Below are positions 23,457-31,544 of a stretch of DNA of 31,544 nucleotides, one piece after another (positions within the stretch are counted from its first letter, which is position 1; each line of letters begins with the position of its first letter). The stretch is from Paracoccaceae bacterium (lineage in GTDB: Bacteria > Pseudomonadota > Alphaproteobacteria > Rhodobacterales > Rhodobacteraceae). The stretch is taken from the NCBI GenBank assembly GCA_003561595.1, contig PWWF01000221.1, positions 1-31,544 of the forward strand, given 5' to 3'. Under the pieces are notes generated by a model that saw nothing but the letters and a program-made list of their open reading frames with translations, ran no database searches and had not been told where the DNA came from. The translations under genes were made by a program, and so were the position numbers.

Positions 23457-24317
23457 ATGGCGCGCGCCCCCACCCCTGCCGCGCCCGTACAGCGTGACAA
23501 CCTGCGCGGGTCGGCGTGGCTGCTGGCGGACATGAGCCTCAATGTCTGGGCGCTGGCCATCGTCAAGGCGATGGGTGCCGATTTCCCGGCAGTGCAGATC
23601 GTGTGCATCCGCGCGCTGACCGGGCTGGTGCTGCTGCTGCCGCTGTTCTGGGTGCGCCGGGCCGAGCTGCACAGCCAGCAGCTGGGCCTGCACGCGCTGC
23701 GCGTAGCGCTGTCGGCGACCGCGATCATCACCAGCTTTCACGCCGTGGCGCGGCTGCCGCTGGCGCTTTTCACCGCAATCAGCTTCACTCGCCCGCTGAT
23801 CATGATGGCGATGGCCGCGCTGATCCTGCACGAACGCGTGCGCCCGGCGCACTGGCTGGCAGGGCTGGTGGGGCTGGTGGGGGTGCTGGTCGCGGTGCAA
23901 CCGGGCGAGATGGCGATGAATTCGGGCCTTCTGGCGCTGATGGTGACGGTCTTCACCGGCAGCGGCGCGGTAATGGTGACCCGTCGGCTGCGCGCTGAAT
24001 CGGCGCTGGTGATGATGCTGGCCTACACGGGCGGGATCGCTGCAGTGACCGCGATTCCAGCGCTGCTGACATGGCAGGACCCAGGCCCGCTATGGGGGGT
24101 GCTGCTGCTGATCGGCATCTTTGCGCAGGCGGCGCAATACTGCTTTCTGCGCGCGCACTACTGGGGCGAGGCCGGGGTGCTGGGACCGCTGGGCTACGCC
24201 TCGCTGGTTCTGTCGACCGCGGTCGGGTATCTTTTCTTCGCCGAAGTGCCGAGCCTGCACATGCTGGCAGGCTCGGTGCTGATCATTGTTGCGACATTGG
24301 CTGTGGTGTCGCGATGA
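23457..24317 (+). CDS. EamA/DMT-superfamily transporter
   Basis: An inner-membrane carrier of the drug/metabolite transporter superfamily, 286 residues, ten predicted membrane segments in two five-helix EamA repeats (about 18-145 and 160-285). Marks are the LRVALSATAIITSFHAVARL and LPLALFTAISFTRPLIMMAM block of the first repeat, the HERVRPAHWLAGLVGLVGVL stretch, and the matching second-repeat end YLFFAEVPSLHMLAGSVLII. Its ATG follows the PIG-L stop directly. It could export a by-product of the pathway or take up a related compound; direction and substrate are not readable. Confidence 0.9.
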   Translation: MARAPTPAAPVQRDNLRGSAWLLADMSLNVWALAIVKAMGADFPAVQIVCIRALTGLVLLLPLFWVRRAELHSQQLGLHALRVALSATAIITSFHAVARLPLALFTAISFTRPLIMMAMAALILHERVRPAHWLAGLVGLVGVLVAVQPGEMAMNSGLLALMVTVFTGSGAVMVTRRLRAESALVMMLAYTGGIAAVTAIPALLTWQDPGPLWGVLLLIGIFAQAAQYCFLRAHYWGEAGVLGPLGYASLVLSTAVGYLFFAEVPSLHMLAGSVLIIVATLAVVSR

Positions 24318-24342
24318 CTGCACGCTTCAAGGAGGCCTGATC

Positions 24343-24993
24343 ATGACCCCACCGCTTGCCCAGCCCGATGCAGGCACTGCGCTGTCCCCGGCGCTGCTGG
24401 CGCGCGATTCGCGTTTCGTCGATTTCGTGACCGCTTGCTCCGCCGCTGCCGGGGCGCCGGATGCGCAGTCCCGAGTGGCCGATCTGACATGCGATCTGGT
24501 GCAACACTGGCGGATGCCCGACCCGCGCTACCTGCGCTGCCAGCCCGATGCCGCCTACGGTTCCTATTTGCTGTATCTGTCACCCTCGGCCAATCTGTGC
24601 ATCGTGCTTGATGTGTTCATGGACCAGCAAGCGGCCATCGCGCATAATCACCTTTGCTGGTGCGTCTTCGCTTGCCTGGAGGGGCTGGAGCGCGAAACGC
24701 TGTTCGATGCCCCCGACGACTTGTCCGCTCCGCCTGCCGCGGCGCTGTCGCGCCTGCGCCATCCGGGCGAGGTCACCATCGCCGAGGCCGCTCCCGGCGC
24801 GCTGCATCAGGTCGAATGCGCCAGCGGCGACCGTGCAGTGAGCCTGCACATCTACGGCGCCGATATCGGCACGCTGGAACGCCGCATGTGGAGCGCGGCC
24901 GACGCAGCCTATGTCCCCTTCCGGAGTGGCTATTCCAACGGGCCGGCGGGGCTGCCGGTGTATCTGTCGCCCGCCGACGCCGGCACCGTCTGA
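24343..24993 (+). CDS. Cupin enzyme, cysteine-dioxygenase-like
   Basis: A 216-residue protein; ATG 24343 has a textbook AAGGAGG site 8 nt upstream. The core resembles thiol dioxygenases (cysteine dioxygenase, 3-mercaptopropionate dioxygenase): an HNH pair (H101, H103) in AIAHNHLCWCVFACLEGLE, H155 in PGALHQVECASGDRAV, and H169 in VSLHIYGADI. This gives the three-histidine iron site and the usual SLHxY end. The closing RRMW and FRSGYSN segments also fit. Such enzymes add O2 to a thiol to give a sulfinate. It is last in the ROK, PIG-L, EamA operon, 25 nt after the transporter, so a sulfur- or amine-containing side chain of the imported sugar may be its substrate. The specific thiol is unknown, and a non-thiol substrate is possible. 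Confidence 0.7.
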   Translation: MTPPLAQPDAGTALSPALLARDSRFVDFVTACSAAAGAPDAQSRVADLTCDLVQHWRMPDPRYLRCQPDAAYGSYLLYLSPSANLCIVLDVFMDQQAAIAHNHLCWCVFACLEGLERETLFDAPDDLSAPPAAALSRLRHPGEVTIAEAAPGALHQVECASGDRAVSLHIYGADIGTLERRMWSAADAAYVPFRSGYSNGPAGLPVYLSPADAGTV

Positions 24994-25292
24994 CCGGGCG
25001 CGCCGCGCGGCCAGGCGACGCGTGCACGGCCAGCGGGCGATCCTCGGCGGTAGCCTTCATGTGGATATGCGAGATCACGCCCTCCAGGTTCAGCCCGTCG
25101 ATCAGGTGGCGCTGCACGCGGTCGGAGACCGACCTGAAACATGGCGGGCCGTTCACAGGCCTCTGCGAGAGTCTGCGAGGAGGCCGGATGCGCCAGGGCA
25201 GCGGTGTATGCGGGGGAACAGCCCCCGATGATCGCCCGCGCCCGATATTGAATAACTGGAACCGCGCTTCCTTGAGGAGGTCGATGACCCTC
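24994..25292. other. Intergenic stretch without recognised features
   Basis: Between the cupin gene and the TnpB-type hairpin. A minus-strand frame spelling VQRHLIDGLNLEGVISHI looks protein-like over about 45 residues, but it has no start, ribosome site or family I recognise. It may be another decayed gene end in this relic strip. Confidence 0.4.
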
Positions 25293-25320
25293 TCCCACCA
25301 ATCCTGTAGATTGGACGGGG
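25293..25320 (-). repeat. Hairpin repeat, copy 2, next to TnpB relic
   Basis: Stem-loop matching 2081-2108 at 23 of 28 positions (CCC with GGG and CCAATC with GATTGG flanking a short loop). On the minus strand it follows the TnpB remnant stop by 8 nt. This is where IS200/IS605-group elements carry their right-end hairpin and the 3' scaffold of the TnpB guide RNA. Confidence 0.6.
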
Positions 25321-25328
25321 TTTCGGCC

Positions 25329-25631
25329 TCACGCTGCATGGTGTGAGGCCCCGACCGTCCCGGCCGGGTGATCCTGTCGCGCGGCTTCGCAGGCAAGACC
25401 ATGGTTGCGCAGCACGCGCGCCGCCGCTTCATAGCGGCCAAGCCTGCAGCCGCAGCTGCAGGCATGAACCCGCGCGTCGAGGCGTTTTTTCTGGAGCGTC
25501 CCGCAGGTGGGGCAGCGCTGCGAGGGTTTCAGTCTGCGCGTGGGCGCAAGGAGGAATGCCGCCCCAGCGTCTTCCGCGTTGTATCGGAGCATGTTGAGGA
25601 CTGTGGCGGCGTTTCGGGTCAGAGGCGGTTA
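25329..25631 (-). pseudogene. C-terminal remnant of TnpB (IS200/IS605 or IS1341 group)
   Basis: The minus-strand frame has the TnpB C-terminus. MLRYNAEDAGAAFLLAPTRR is followed by the zinc-ribbon half CPTCG, then HACSCGC and RYEAAARVLRNHGLA. Intact TnpB nucleases read (D)RDxNAA at this last point, giving the third RuvC catalytic aspartate. Here that aspartate is a tyrosine, and the N-terminal two-thirds are gone; a stop codon (TAA) lies directly upstream at about 25632. The protein is therefore dead as a nuclease. Its hairpin end remains just downstream, and the upstream border meets an IS256 transposase fragment. Confidence 0.75.
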
Positions 25632-25640
25632 TCCACCGCA

Positions 25641-25823
25641 TCAGTTCAGATCGGCCTCTGTTTCGCGGACATGGCGCCGCCGCCCGAGAAAGCTGTCCAG
25701 TTCTTTGTTGAAAATGGCCTCGATCGTACCGCGGATATTGGCCCGAAGCCGATCCTCGATCGGATCGAAGCCGTCATCACATGCAATTGGCGAAAACGTG
25801 CTGGTGTCTGTAGTCCTGGTCAT
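25641..25823 (-). pseudogene. N-terminal remnant of an IS256-family (Mutator-type) transposase
   Basis: Sixty codons starting at an ATG at 25823. The run DRLRANIRGTIEAIFNKELD followed by SFLGRRRHVRE matches the opening of IS256-family transposases, where a helical segment with EEELxxFLGRxRYER precedes the catalytic core. It stops at a TGA at 25641, at the border with the TnpB remnant, so the DDE core is absent. No terminal inverted repeat could be fixed with confidence. It shows nested insertion and decay at this spot. Confidence 0.65.
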
Positions 25824-25916
25824 GGCGTGGTCTCTTATGGCGGTGCGCGCCGCCAGTTGGGTGGTTTTGAGTCACCCGGAGATGCGCTAGTTTCAAATTT
25901 TCGCCAATTTCGCGAC

Positions 25917-28412
25917 ATGACTCATGCTTCAACGCTTTTTCAGACATACATACAGGTCCAAACCGTGACACCACCACCTTCAGGGCAGATGCCCCCGTCA
26001 TTACCCAAGCCCGAAGCTCCCGTTGGCCGCGACGTGGATATCCGGGCGCTGCTCGACACGCTGCCTGTTCCCATGGTCGTACATGAGTTGGGCGAGGCGG
26101 CGGCAGTGCGCTTCGTCAACACAAGCTTCACACGGGATTTCGGCTACACGCTGGCCGATGCGCCCAGCGTGGCCGCATGGGCGGAACAGGCCTATCCGGA
26201 CCCAATCTATCGCCGTGAGGTGGTCGCCCGCTGGTGGGCCGAGATCGCGGCGCGGAAGGCGACCGGCACGGTCGCGCCGCCGGGGGAATACCGGATCATC
26301 GACAAGGCGGGCAGGCCGCGCGACGTGCTGATCGGCTTTGCGTTGCAGGGCGATCTGGCGATCGTCACCTTTCAGGATCTGACCGAGGCGCGCGCTGCCG
26401 AGGCGGCGCTGGAGGCCCGTCAGCGCCAGCACGAGCAGACGGCCTATGCGCTGACCGAGAACATGCCGGCCGGCACCTATACCAAGCTGCTGCGGCCCGG
26501 CGCGACGCAGTCCGAATTCGCCTTCGTCAGCAAGCAGTTCCTGCAGATGCTGGATCTGACACCTGAGGAGGCCCTGGGCGATTCCATGACGATCCGCTCG
26601 CGCGTCCATCCCGAGGATCGCCCGCGCTGGCTGGCGCTCAATGCCGACGCCTTCGCCAGACGCGCGCGCTTTTCCGGCGAGGCCCGCATTGTCGTGAATG
26701 GGCAGACCCGGTGGATCCGCGCCGAGTCCGTGCCGCGCGACCTCGAGGACGGGTCGGTGATCTGGGAAGGCATCCTGGTCGACATCGACGACCTCAAGCG
26801 CACCAGAGACGAGTTGACGACGGTGCTGGAGACCGCGCGGGCCTATAGCTGGAAGCTGGACCTGCGCACCGGGCAGGCAGAATTCGACGCCACCTGGGCG
26901 GTATCCAGTGGATATGCCCCGGAAGCATGGGGCCTGACGGTCGAGCACTGGTTCGCAGGGGTGCATCCGGAGGACGTGGCCGTTGCGCAGGCCGCGCTGG
27001 GGGCCTTTGCCCGAGGTGAACAGGACCGAACCAGCTTCACCTACCGCCGCCGGGTGGGCGAAGACGCGTGGATCTGGCTGCAGGTACATGCGGGTGTCAG
27101 CGCGCGCGACGCCAGTGGTCAGCCCGTGGCCCTGTCGGGCGTGAGCTTCGACATCACCACCGAGATGGCCGCGCGGGCGCAGGCGCAGGAGGAGCAGGCG
27201 CAGCTGCGCGAGGCCCTGCAGCGCGCGCAGCAACGGGATACGGTGGCGCAGGTCGCCGGGGGCGTGGCGCATGACCTCAACAACCTCATCGCGGTGGTTG
27301 CCGGCACCGCCGAGATGCTGGAGTTGCAGGCCGGCGGTCAGCCCGGGCTGCGCGACGGCCTGGGGCGCATCCGCCGCTCGGTCGGCATGGCGCGCGACCT
27401 GATCGCCGGGCTGGGCGGGCTGATCCGCCCCGATCTGCCGCGCGCGGCCCATGACCTCGACAGGCTGCTGAACGACGCTGTGGAGCTTCTGGGCCAGTGG
27501 CGGATCGCGCGGCATGCCGTCCGCGTCGATCTGGCCGGGGCGCGCGCGCCGGTCTGGGCCAACCCGACCGAGATGGTGCAGGTCATCGTCAACCTCGCCA
27601 TCAATGCCTGCGATGCCGGAACGCCCGAGCGCGCGGCGAAGGTCACGCTGGCCGGCCTGCCGGCCGGCACCCCCGCGCCCGCGCGTGCGCCCGATGCCGG
27701 GGTGGAGCCGCCCGCAGGCGCAGAGGTGGCATTGTTCACGGTAAGCGACACTGGCACCGGCATCACCGACGAGGTGCGCGCGCGGATGTTCCGGCCCAAT
27801 TTCACCACCAAGGGCAGGGCCGGTACCGGGTTGGGGCTGCTGATCGTCTCGTCCATCCTGCGGGCGAACCGCGCGGCGCTGTGGGTGGACAGCGTGCCCG
27901 GGCGCGGCAGCACCATGACCGTGGCCTGGCCGGCCGCGGCGCTGGATACGGCGCCGGCTGTCGCCGACCTGGCCGGGCGGCTCGATGCGGCGGCACGCTC
28001 GGACGGTGCGGCCCTGGCCGCGCTGCTGCGCGACCTGCGGGTGCTGGTGGTGGACGATCTGGTGGATGTGGCCGAGGTTCTGGCCGACATGCTGGAAGCC
28101 GCAGGCGCCGTGGCGGTGGCCATCTCCGACCCCGCGGAGGCCGCGCAGGTGCTGGCCGAATCGCCCGGCGTCTGGTCGGTCCTTGTCACCGACCTGCACA
28201 TGGAGGGCCTGGACGGCCGGGCGCTGGCCCGCCATGCAGCCTCCCTGTCACCACCGGTCCCGACGGTGCTGGTCACCGCCCGCCCCGATACGCTGGGCGA
28301 GGACCCGACACCGGAGTTTGCCGCGATCCTGCCCAAGCCGGTCACCGCAGTTCAACTGGTCCGCGCCGTCCGCGAGGCATCCGGCTGCGGGCGCATCGAT
28401 GCAGACGACTGA
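25917..28412 (+). CDS. Hybrid sensor histidine kinase (two PAS domains, HisKA, HATPase, receiver)
   Basis: About 831 residues from ATG 25917; a GTG at 25965 with ACAGG upstream is an equally good start, and the frame is open further upstream through the insertion relics. No membrane segment is seen, so it is a soluble sensor. Order: a weak PAS-like unit (about 40-160), a PAS/PAC unit (about 180-300, ENMPAGTYTK to GILVDIDDL), another PAS-fold unit (about 305-420), the phosphorylatable GGVAHDLNN with H452, then the ATPase N box VNLAINACDAG, G1 SDTGTGITDE, F and G2 boxes GTGLGLLIVS. A C-terminal receiver follows, with VLVVDD, phospho-acceptor D759 in VTDLHMEGLDG and lysine in ILPKP. No partner regulator is adjacent, so its output is unknown. 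Confidence 0.9.
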   Translation: MTHASTLFQTYIQVQTVTPPPSGQMPPSLPKPEAPVGRDVDIRALLDTLPVPMVVHELGEAAAVRFVNTSFTRDFGYTLADAPSVAAWAEQAYPDPIYRREVVARWWAEIAARKATGTVAPPGEYRIIDKAGRPRDVLIGFALQGDLAIVTFQDLTEARAAEAALEARQRQHEQTAYALTENMPAGTYTKLLRPGATQSEFAFVSKQFLQMLDLTPEEALGDSMTIRSRVHPEDRPRWLALNADAFARRARFSGEARIVVNGQTRWIRAESVPRDLEDGSVIWEGILVDIDDLKRTRDELTTVLETARAYSWKLDLRTGQAEFDATWAVSSGYAPEAWGLTVEHWFAGVHPEDVAVAQAALGAFARGEQDRTSFTYRRRVGEDAWIWLQVHAGVSARDASGQPVALSGVSFDITTEMAARAQAQEEQAQLREALQRAQQRDTVAQVAGGVAHDLNNLIAVVAGTAEMLELQAGGQPGLRDGLGRIRRSVGMARDLIAGLGGLIRPDLPRAAHDLDRLLNDAVELLGQWRIARHAVRVDLAGARAPVWANPTEMVQVIVNLAINACDAGTPERAAKVTLAGLPAGTPAPARAPDAGVEPPAGAEVALFTVSDTGTGITDEVRARMFRPNFTTKGRAGTGLGLLIVSSILRANRAALWVDSVPGRGSTMTVAWPAAALDTAPAVADLAGRLDAAARSDGAALAALLRDLRVLVVDDLVDVAEVLADMLEAAGAVAVAISDPAEAAQVLAESPGVWSVLVTDLHMEGLDGRALARHAASLSPPVPTVLVTARPDTLGEDPTPEFAAILPKPVTAVQLVRAVREASGCGRIDADD

Positions 28413-28737
28413 GGCTCCGGCAAGGCCTGCACGGGCCAGGGGATCGAACAGATCTGGAAGAGGGGAAACCAGGGTATCTGCAAGAGCCTTGAAGCGTGCA
28501 ATCGGGATGGGTCGGGGGGTCATGCGTGGCAGGGCACAGATCCGGGGGCACGCACGCGCCCTGCGCCTCGGGCGGCCCGATCGGGGTCCAGACGGACCTC
28601 TTGCGATGGTGTCCCTGATATGCGCGAAGAGCACTGGCGCGGCATGCCTGAAGGCGGCGCGTCAGGCCCTGACGCATATGGGGGCCGCATGAACGCGTGC
28701 GATCGCGCCTGGCAGCCGATTGCGGCGCTGTCGCAGA
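28413..28737. other. Convergent intergenic region with a 17-bp palindrome
   Basis: These 325 bases lie between the 3' ends of the hybrid kinase and msrQ genes. I find no supported gene. A perfect palindrome of eight-base arms around one base (28659-28675) and a 10-bp palindrome (28576-28585) are present. Either could help end transcription from both sides, though neither has a T-tract. Confidence 0.45.
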
Positions 28738-29342
28738 TCACCGCGGTCTTGGGCGGCGCCCCTGCGCCAGCGTGAACAGGCGCGTCAGCATCATGAGCGC
28801 GAGCGCTGCCCCCATCGCGGTGACCAGCGGCGCCTCGAAACGCGCCACACTCCAGGCGTGGAACACGGCCAGCACTGCGGTCGGCCAGGTCAGCAGATGC
28901 AGCCATTTCCAGCGGCGCAATGTCATCATCCGCTGCGCGGCGTTGAAGGAGGACAGCGCAAGCGGCGCCATGAGCAAGAGCGCTGCAAGGCCAAGCTGGA
29001 CATGGCGCATCTTGGCGATTTCCATGCGCATGAAGGCAAGCGTTCCGCCCTGATCGAACCACCCCCAGATCAGCGCATGCGACAGCGCATAGGCGAAGGC
29101 CCAGACACCCAAAGGCCGCCGCGCTGCGAAAATCACGCCCCAACCGGTCAGAAAATGCGCAAACCCGATCGCGAGTGTGCCCATCAGGAATGTCAGGCCG
29201 AAGCGCCCGGTCTGATGCAGCAGCACCTCGTCAGGCACCACCCCGAGCGCACCCGTATGATACTGCCACCACAACCATAACCCCGGCACGGCGCCGCCAA
29301 GCGTCGCCGCCCAGTATATCACGCGCGCCGACGGGGCCCGCA

Positions 29343-29343
<1 letters not shown>
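28738..29343 (-). CDS. msrQ: MsrQ, haem-b membrane subunit of the MsrPQ methionine sulfoxide reductase
   Basis: Inner-membrane cytochrome b of 201 residues (formerly YedZ). It passes quinol electrons to the periplasmic molybdoenzyme MsrP. Six membrane segments are visible. The haem-binding histidines fall in GFAHFLTGWGVIF, AYALSHALIWGW and WLHLLTWPTAVLAVFHAW, as in the ferric-reductase-like family. The RRPLGVWAFAYA and RRWKWLHLLTW stretches are typical of MsrQ. Its start codon overlaps the msrP stop, so the two are translationally coupled. The assignment is firm. Confidence 0.95.
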
Positions 29344-30269
<926 letters not shown>

Positions 30270-30287
30270 TCAGTGCCTTGAAGCAGG

Positions 30288-30317
30288 GTCCGGCCCGCTG
30301 CGTGACGGGCCGGACCA
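30288..30317 (-). terminator. Terminator-like hairpin after cytochrome c peroxidase gene
   Basis: An 11-bp perfect G+C stem (GGTCCGGCCCG with CGGGCCGGACC, 8-nt loop) begins 10 nt past the peroxidase stop on the minus strand. No T-run follows, so termination may be partial and msrPQ could receive read-through. Confidence 0.65.
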
Positions 30318-30327
30318 GTGGCAAGGA

Positions 30328-31326
30328 TCAGGGCAGCGCCGGCGGCATGACCTGCGGCATGTCGCCGGTCAGCGCATGCATGAAGGCGACCAGCTTGTCG
30401 CGCTCGTCATCGCTGAACTCGGCACCCAGCATCTGCTCGCCCATCAGGTTGATGGCCTCGCCCAGATCCGCGATGCTGCCATTGTGGAAATAGGGATAGG
30501 TGACGGCCACATTGCGCAGCGTCGGCGTGCGGAAATGGTTGCGATCCCGCTCATCCCCGGTGACCACGAAGCGGCCCTCGTCGGTCGGCCCCGGCAGATC
30601 GAATTCGTAGAACTGACTGTCGGTGAGCGCGGGGCCATTGTGGCAGGCCACACAGCCATTGTCGACAAACAGTTTCATCCCCTCGACCTGATCATCGGTC
30701 ATGGCCTGACGATCCCCGCGCAGGAAGCGGTCGAACGGCGAGTTCGGCGTGTTGAGCGTGCGCTGGAACGCCGCCATGGCCATGGCCATGTCCTCACCTG
30801 TGATTTCTCCATCGCGCTCGGGGAAGGCCGCACGGAAATGCTGGTTGTATTCCTCGAACTCGTTGAGCTGCGCGATCGCGTCATCGAGATTCATCGCCAT
30901 CTCGTCATCGGCCTCGATCGGACCAAGCGCCTGGCCTTCCAGGTCCGGCTCGCGCCCATCCCAGAACTGCGCTTCGAGAAAGCCCGAGTTGAGCACTGTG
31001 GGCGTGTTGCGCAGCCCGACCTGCCCGTCATGTCCGACCGAGCGCGGGATACGGTCCGCCCATCCGAGGGCAGGGTTGTGGCAGGTCGCACAGCTGATCG
31101 TGCCGCTGGCCGAGAGCCGCGGCTCGAAGAACAGCATCTTGCCGAGTGCAATCTTTTCAGGGGTCATGCTGTTATCGGCCGGAATCGGCGGCAATGCCGG
31201 CAGCGGCTCGAACGTGTCGATATAGAACTGCAGATCGTCCTCATCGGCGACTGCGATCCCGGCCGTACCGATCAGCACTGCGCCCGCGAGCGGAAGGATT
31301 GCTGATCGAATGTGAAAACGCGTCAT
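30328..31326 (-). CDS. Di-haem cytochrome c peroxidase
   Basis: Periplasmic enzyme that reduces hydrogen peroxide to water with electrons from cytochrome c, 332 residues. ATG 31326 (GAGGA site 6 nt upstream) opens a Sec signal peptide (about 1-27, core AILPLAGAVLIGTAGIAV). Two covalent haem sites are visible: CATCH (79-83) and CVACH (225-229). The family blocks LGKMLFFEPRLSASGTISC, GHDGQVGLRNTPTVLNSGF, FWDGREPDLEGQALGP, TPNSPFDRFLRGD, and FRTPTLRNVAVTYPYFHNGS follow in order. Length and layout are those of CcpA/MauG-like bacterial peroxidases. An FNR/FnrL box lies upstream, in line with micro-oxic induction known for this gene type. Confidence 0.95.
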   Translation of the reverse strand: MTRFHIRSAILPLAGAVLIGTAGIAVADEDDLQFYIDTFEPLPALPPIPADNSMTPEKIALGKMLFFEPRLSASGTISCATCHNPALGWADRIPRSVGHDGQVGLRNTPTVLNSGFLEAQFWDGREPDLEGQALGPIEADDEMAMNLDDAIAQLNEFEEYNQHFRAAFPERDGEITGEDMAMAMAAFQRTLNTPNSPFDRFLRGDRQAMTDDQVEGMKLFVDNGCVACHNGPALTDSQFYEFDLPGPTDEGRFVVTGDERDRNHFRTPTLRNVAVTYPYFHNGSIADLGEAINLMGEQMLGAEFSDDERDKLVAFMHALTGDMPQVMPPALP

Positions 31327-31404
31327 GTCTGTTCCTCGTTTCTGTGCGCAGTTCTGCAAGCATCTTGCGATGGCAATCATCACGCAGACAGCGTGCCGAT
31401 GTCA

Positions 31405-31418
31405 TTGATTCAAGTCAA
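31405..31418. promoter_or_regulatory. FNR/FnrL-type box upstream of cytochrome c peroxidase
   Basis: TTGATTCAAGTCAA fits the TTGAY-N4-RTCAA consensus of alphaproteobacterial FnrL at every defined position. It is centred 85 bases ahead of the peroxidase ATG, leaving room for a promoter with the site near -40. Low-oxygen activation of di-haem peroxidase genes by FNR-type proteins is well established. The site could also serve a gene beyond the right edge. Confidence 0.7.
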
Positions 31419-31544
31419 GCAAGCGGGTGGAAAACCTCGTATCGCGCAGTTACATTGTCGGTGGTCCCGACTGCCGCGTTCGGGTCAGATCAACGGCCCG
31501 GCCATTTGGGCCTTGCCCGCAGTCAGGGGCGGCATTCCCCCCCC

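Noticed and set aside
25055..25200. Minus-strand frame with VQRHLIDGLNLEGVISHI
   Set aside because: Protein-like over a short run, but no start, ribosome site or recognisable family. Mentioned only as a possible gene end in the relic strip.
26001..28235. A 744-codon minus-strand frame opposite the histidine kinase
   Set aside because: The plus strand shows clear PAS, HisKA, ATPase and receiver motifs; the antisense frame is rich in Arg, Gly and His without any domain.
28620..28775. A 51-codon plus-strand frame starting MREEHWRGMPEGG
   Set aside because: No ribosome site or known family, and it overlaps the 3' end of msrQ on the other strand. It reads a little like protein but cannot be supported.

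Overview
The window is high-GC DNA, most likely from an alphaproteobacterium of the order Rhodobacterales. This rests on family content (a TRAP transporter, FnrL-type regulation of cytochrome c peroxidase, MsrPQ, roseobacter-style sugar-acid and amino-sugar operons) and is an inference, not a taxonomic assignment. About 22 intact or window-truncated protein genes are supported. Most sit in tightly packed, translationally coupled operons.

Left (1-3600): the end of a minus-strand ABC uptake operon (COG1840-type binding protein and a permease cut by the window edge), a BtpA/SgcQ-family gene, a hairpin-rich relic of an IS200/IS605-type element end, and a fragment of an XRE/HigA-type antitoxin.

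Sugar-acid operon (3628-11709, plus strand): a gene encoding a GntR/FCD transcription factor fused in frame to a complete Ldh_2 dehydrogenase, then a UxaA-type sugar-acid dehydratase, a 2-keto-3-deoxy-L-fuconate-type SDR dehydrogenase, a 2,4-diketo-3-deoxy-aldonate (FAH-family) hydrolase, and a DctP-DctQ-DctM TRAP transporter. Together they read as uptake and non-phosphorylative oxidative breakdown of a (6-deoxy)aldonic acid to pyruvate plus lactate or a related hydroxy acid. The Ldh_2 domain could act on that hydroxy acid.

Amino-sugar-type locus (11975-24993): two divergent operons meet at a ROK regulator with palindromic operators. Leftward: sugar-binding protein, two permeases, an argininosuccinate-lyase-like enzyme, UgpC/MsmK-type ATPase, PfkB kinase and a SIS-domain NagB-II-like deaminase. 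Rightward: ROK regulator, a multidomain PIG-L deacetylase, an EamA/DMT exporter and a cysteine-dioxygenase-like cupin. The set resembles Amadori-compound (frl) or amino-sugar operons, but adds a fumarate-releasing lyase, a PIG-L deacetylase and a thiol-dioxygenase-like cupin. The substrate may be an N-substituted amino sugar that is not yet assigned.

Relic strip (24994-25900): remnants of a TnpB with a lost RuvC aspartate and of an IS256-family transposase. The TnpB end hairpin recurs at 2081-2108. An IS481-family relic abuts the dctM stop codon.

Right (25917-31544): a double-PAS hybrid histidine kinase, the methionine sulfoxide reductase pair MsrP/MsrQ, and a di-haem cytochrome c peroxidase with a near-perfect FNR/FnrL box upstream.
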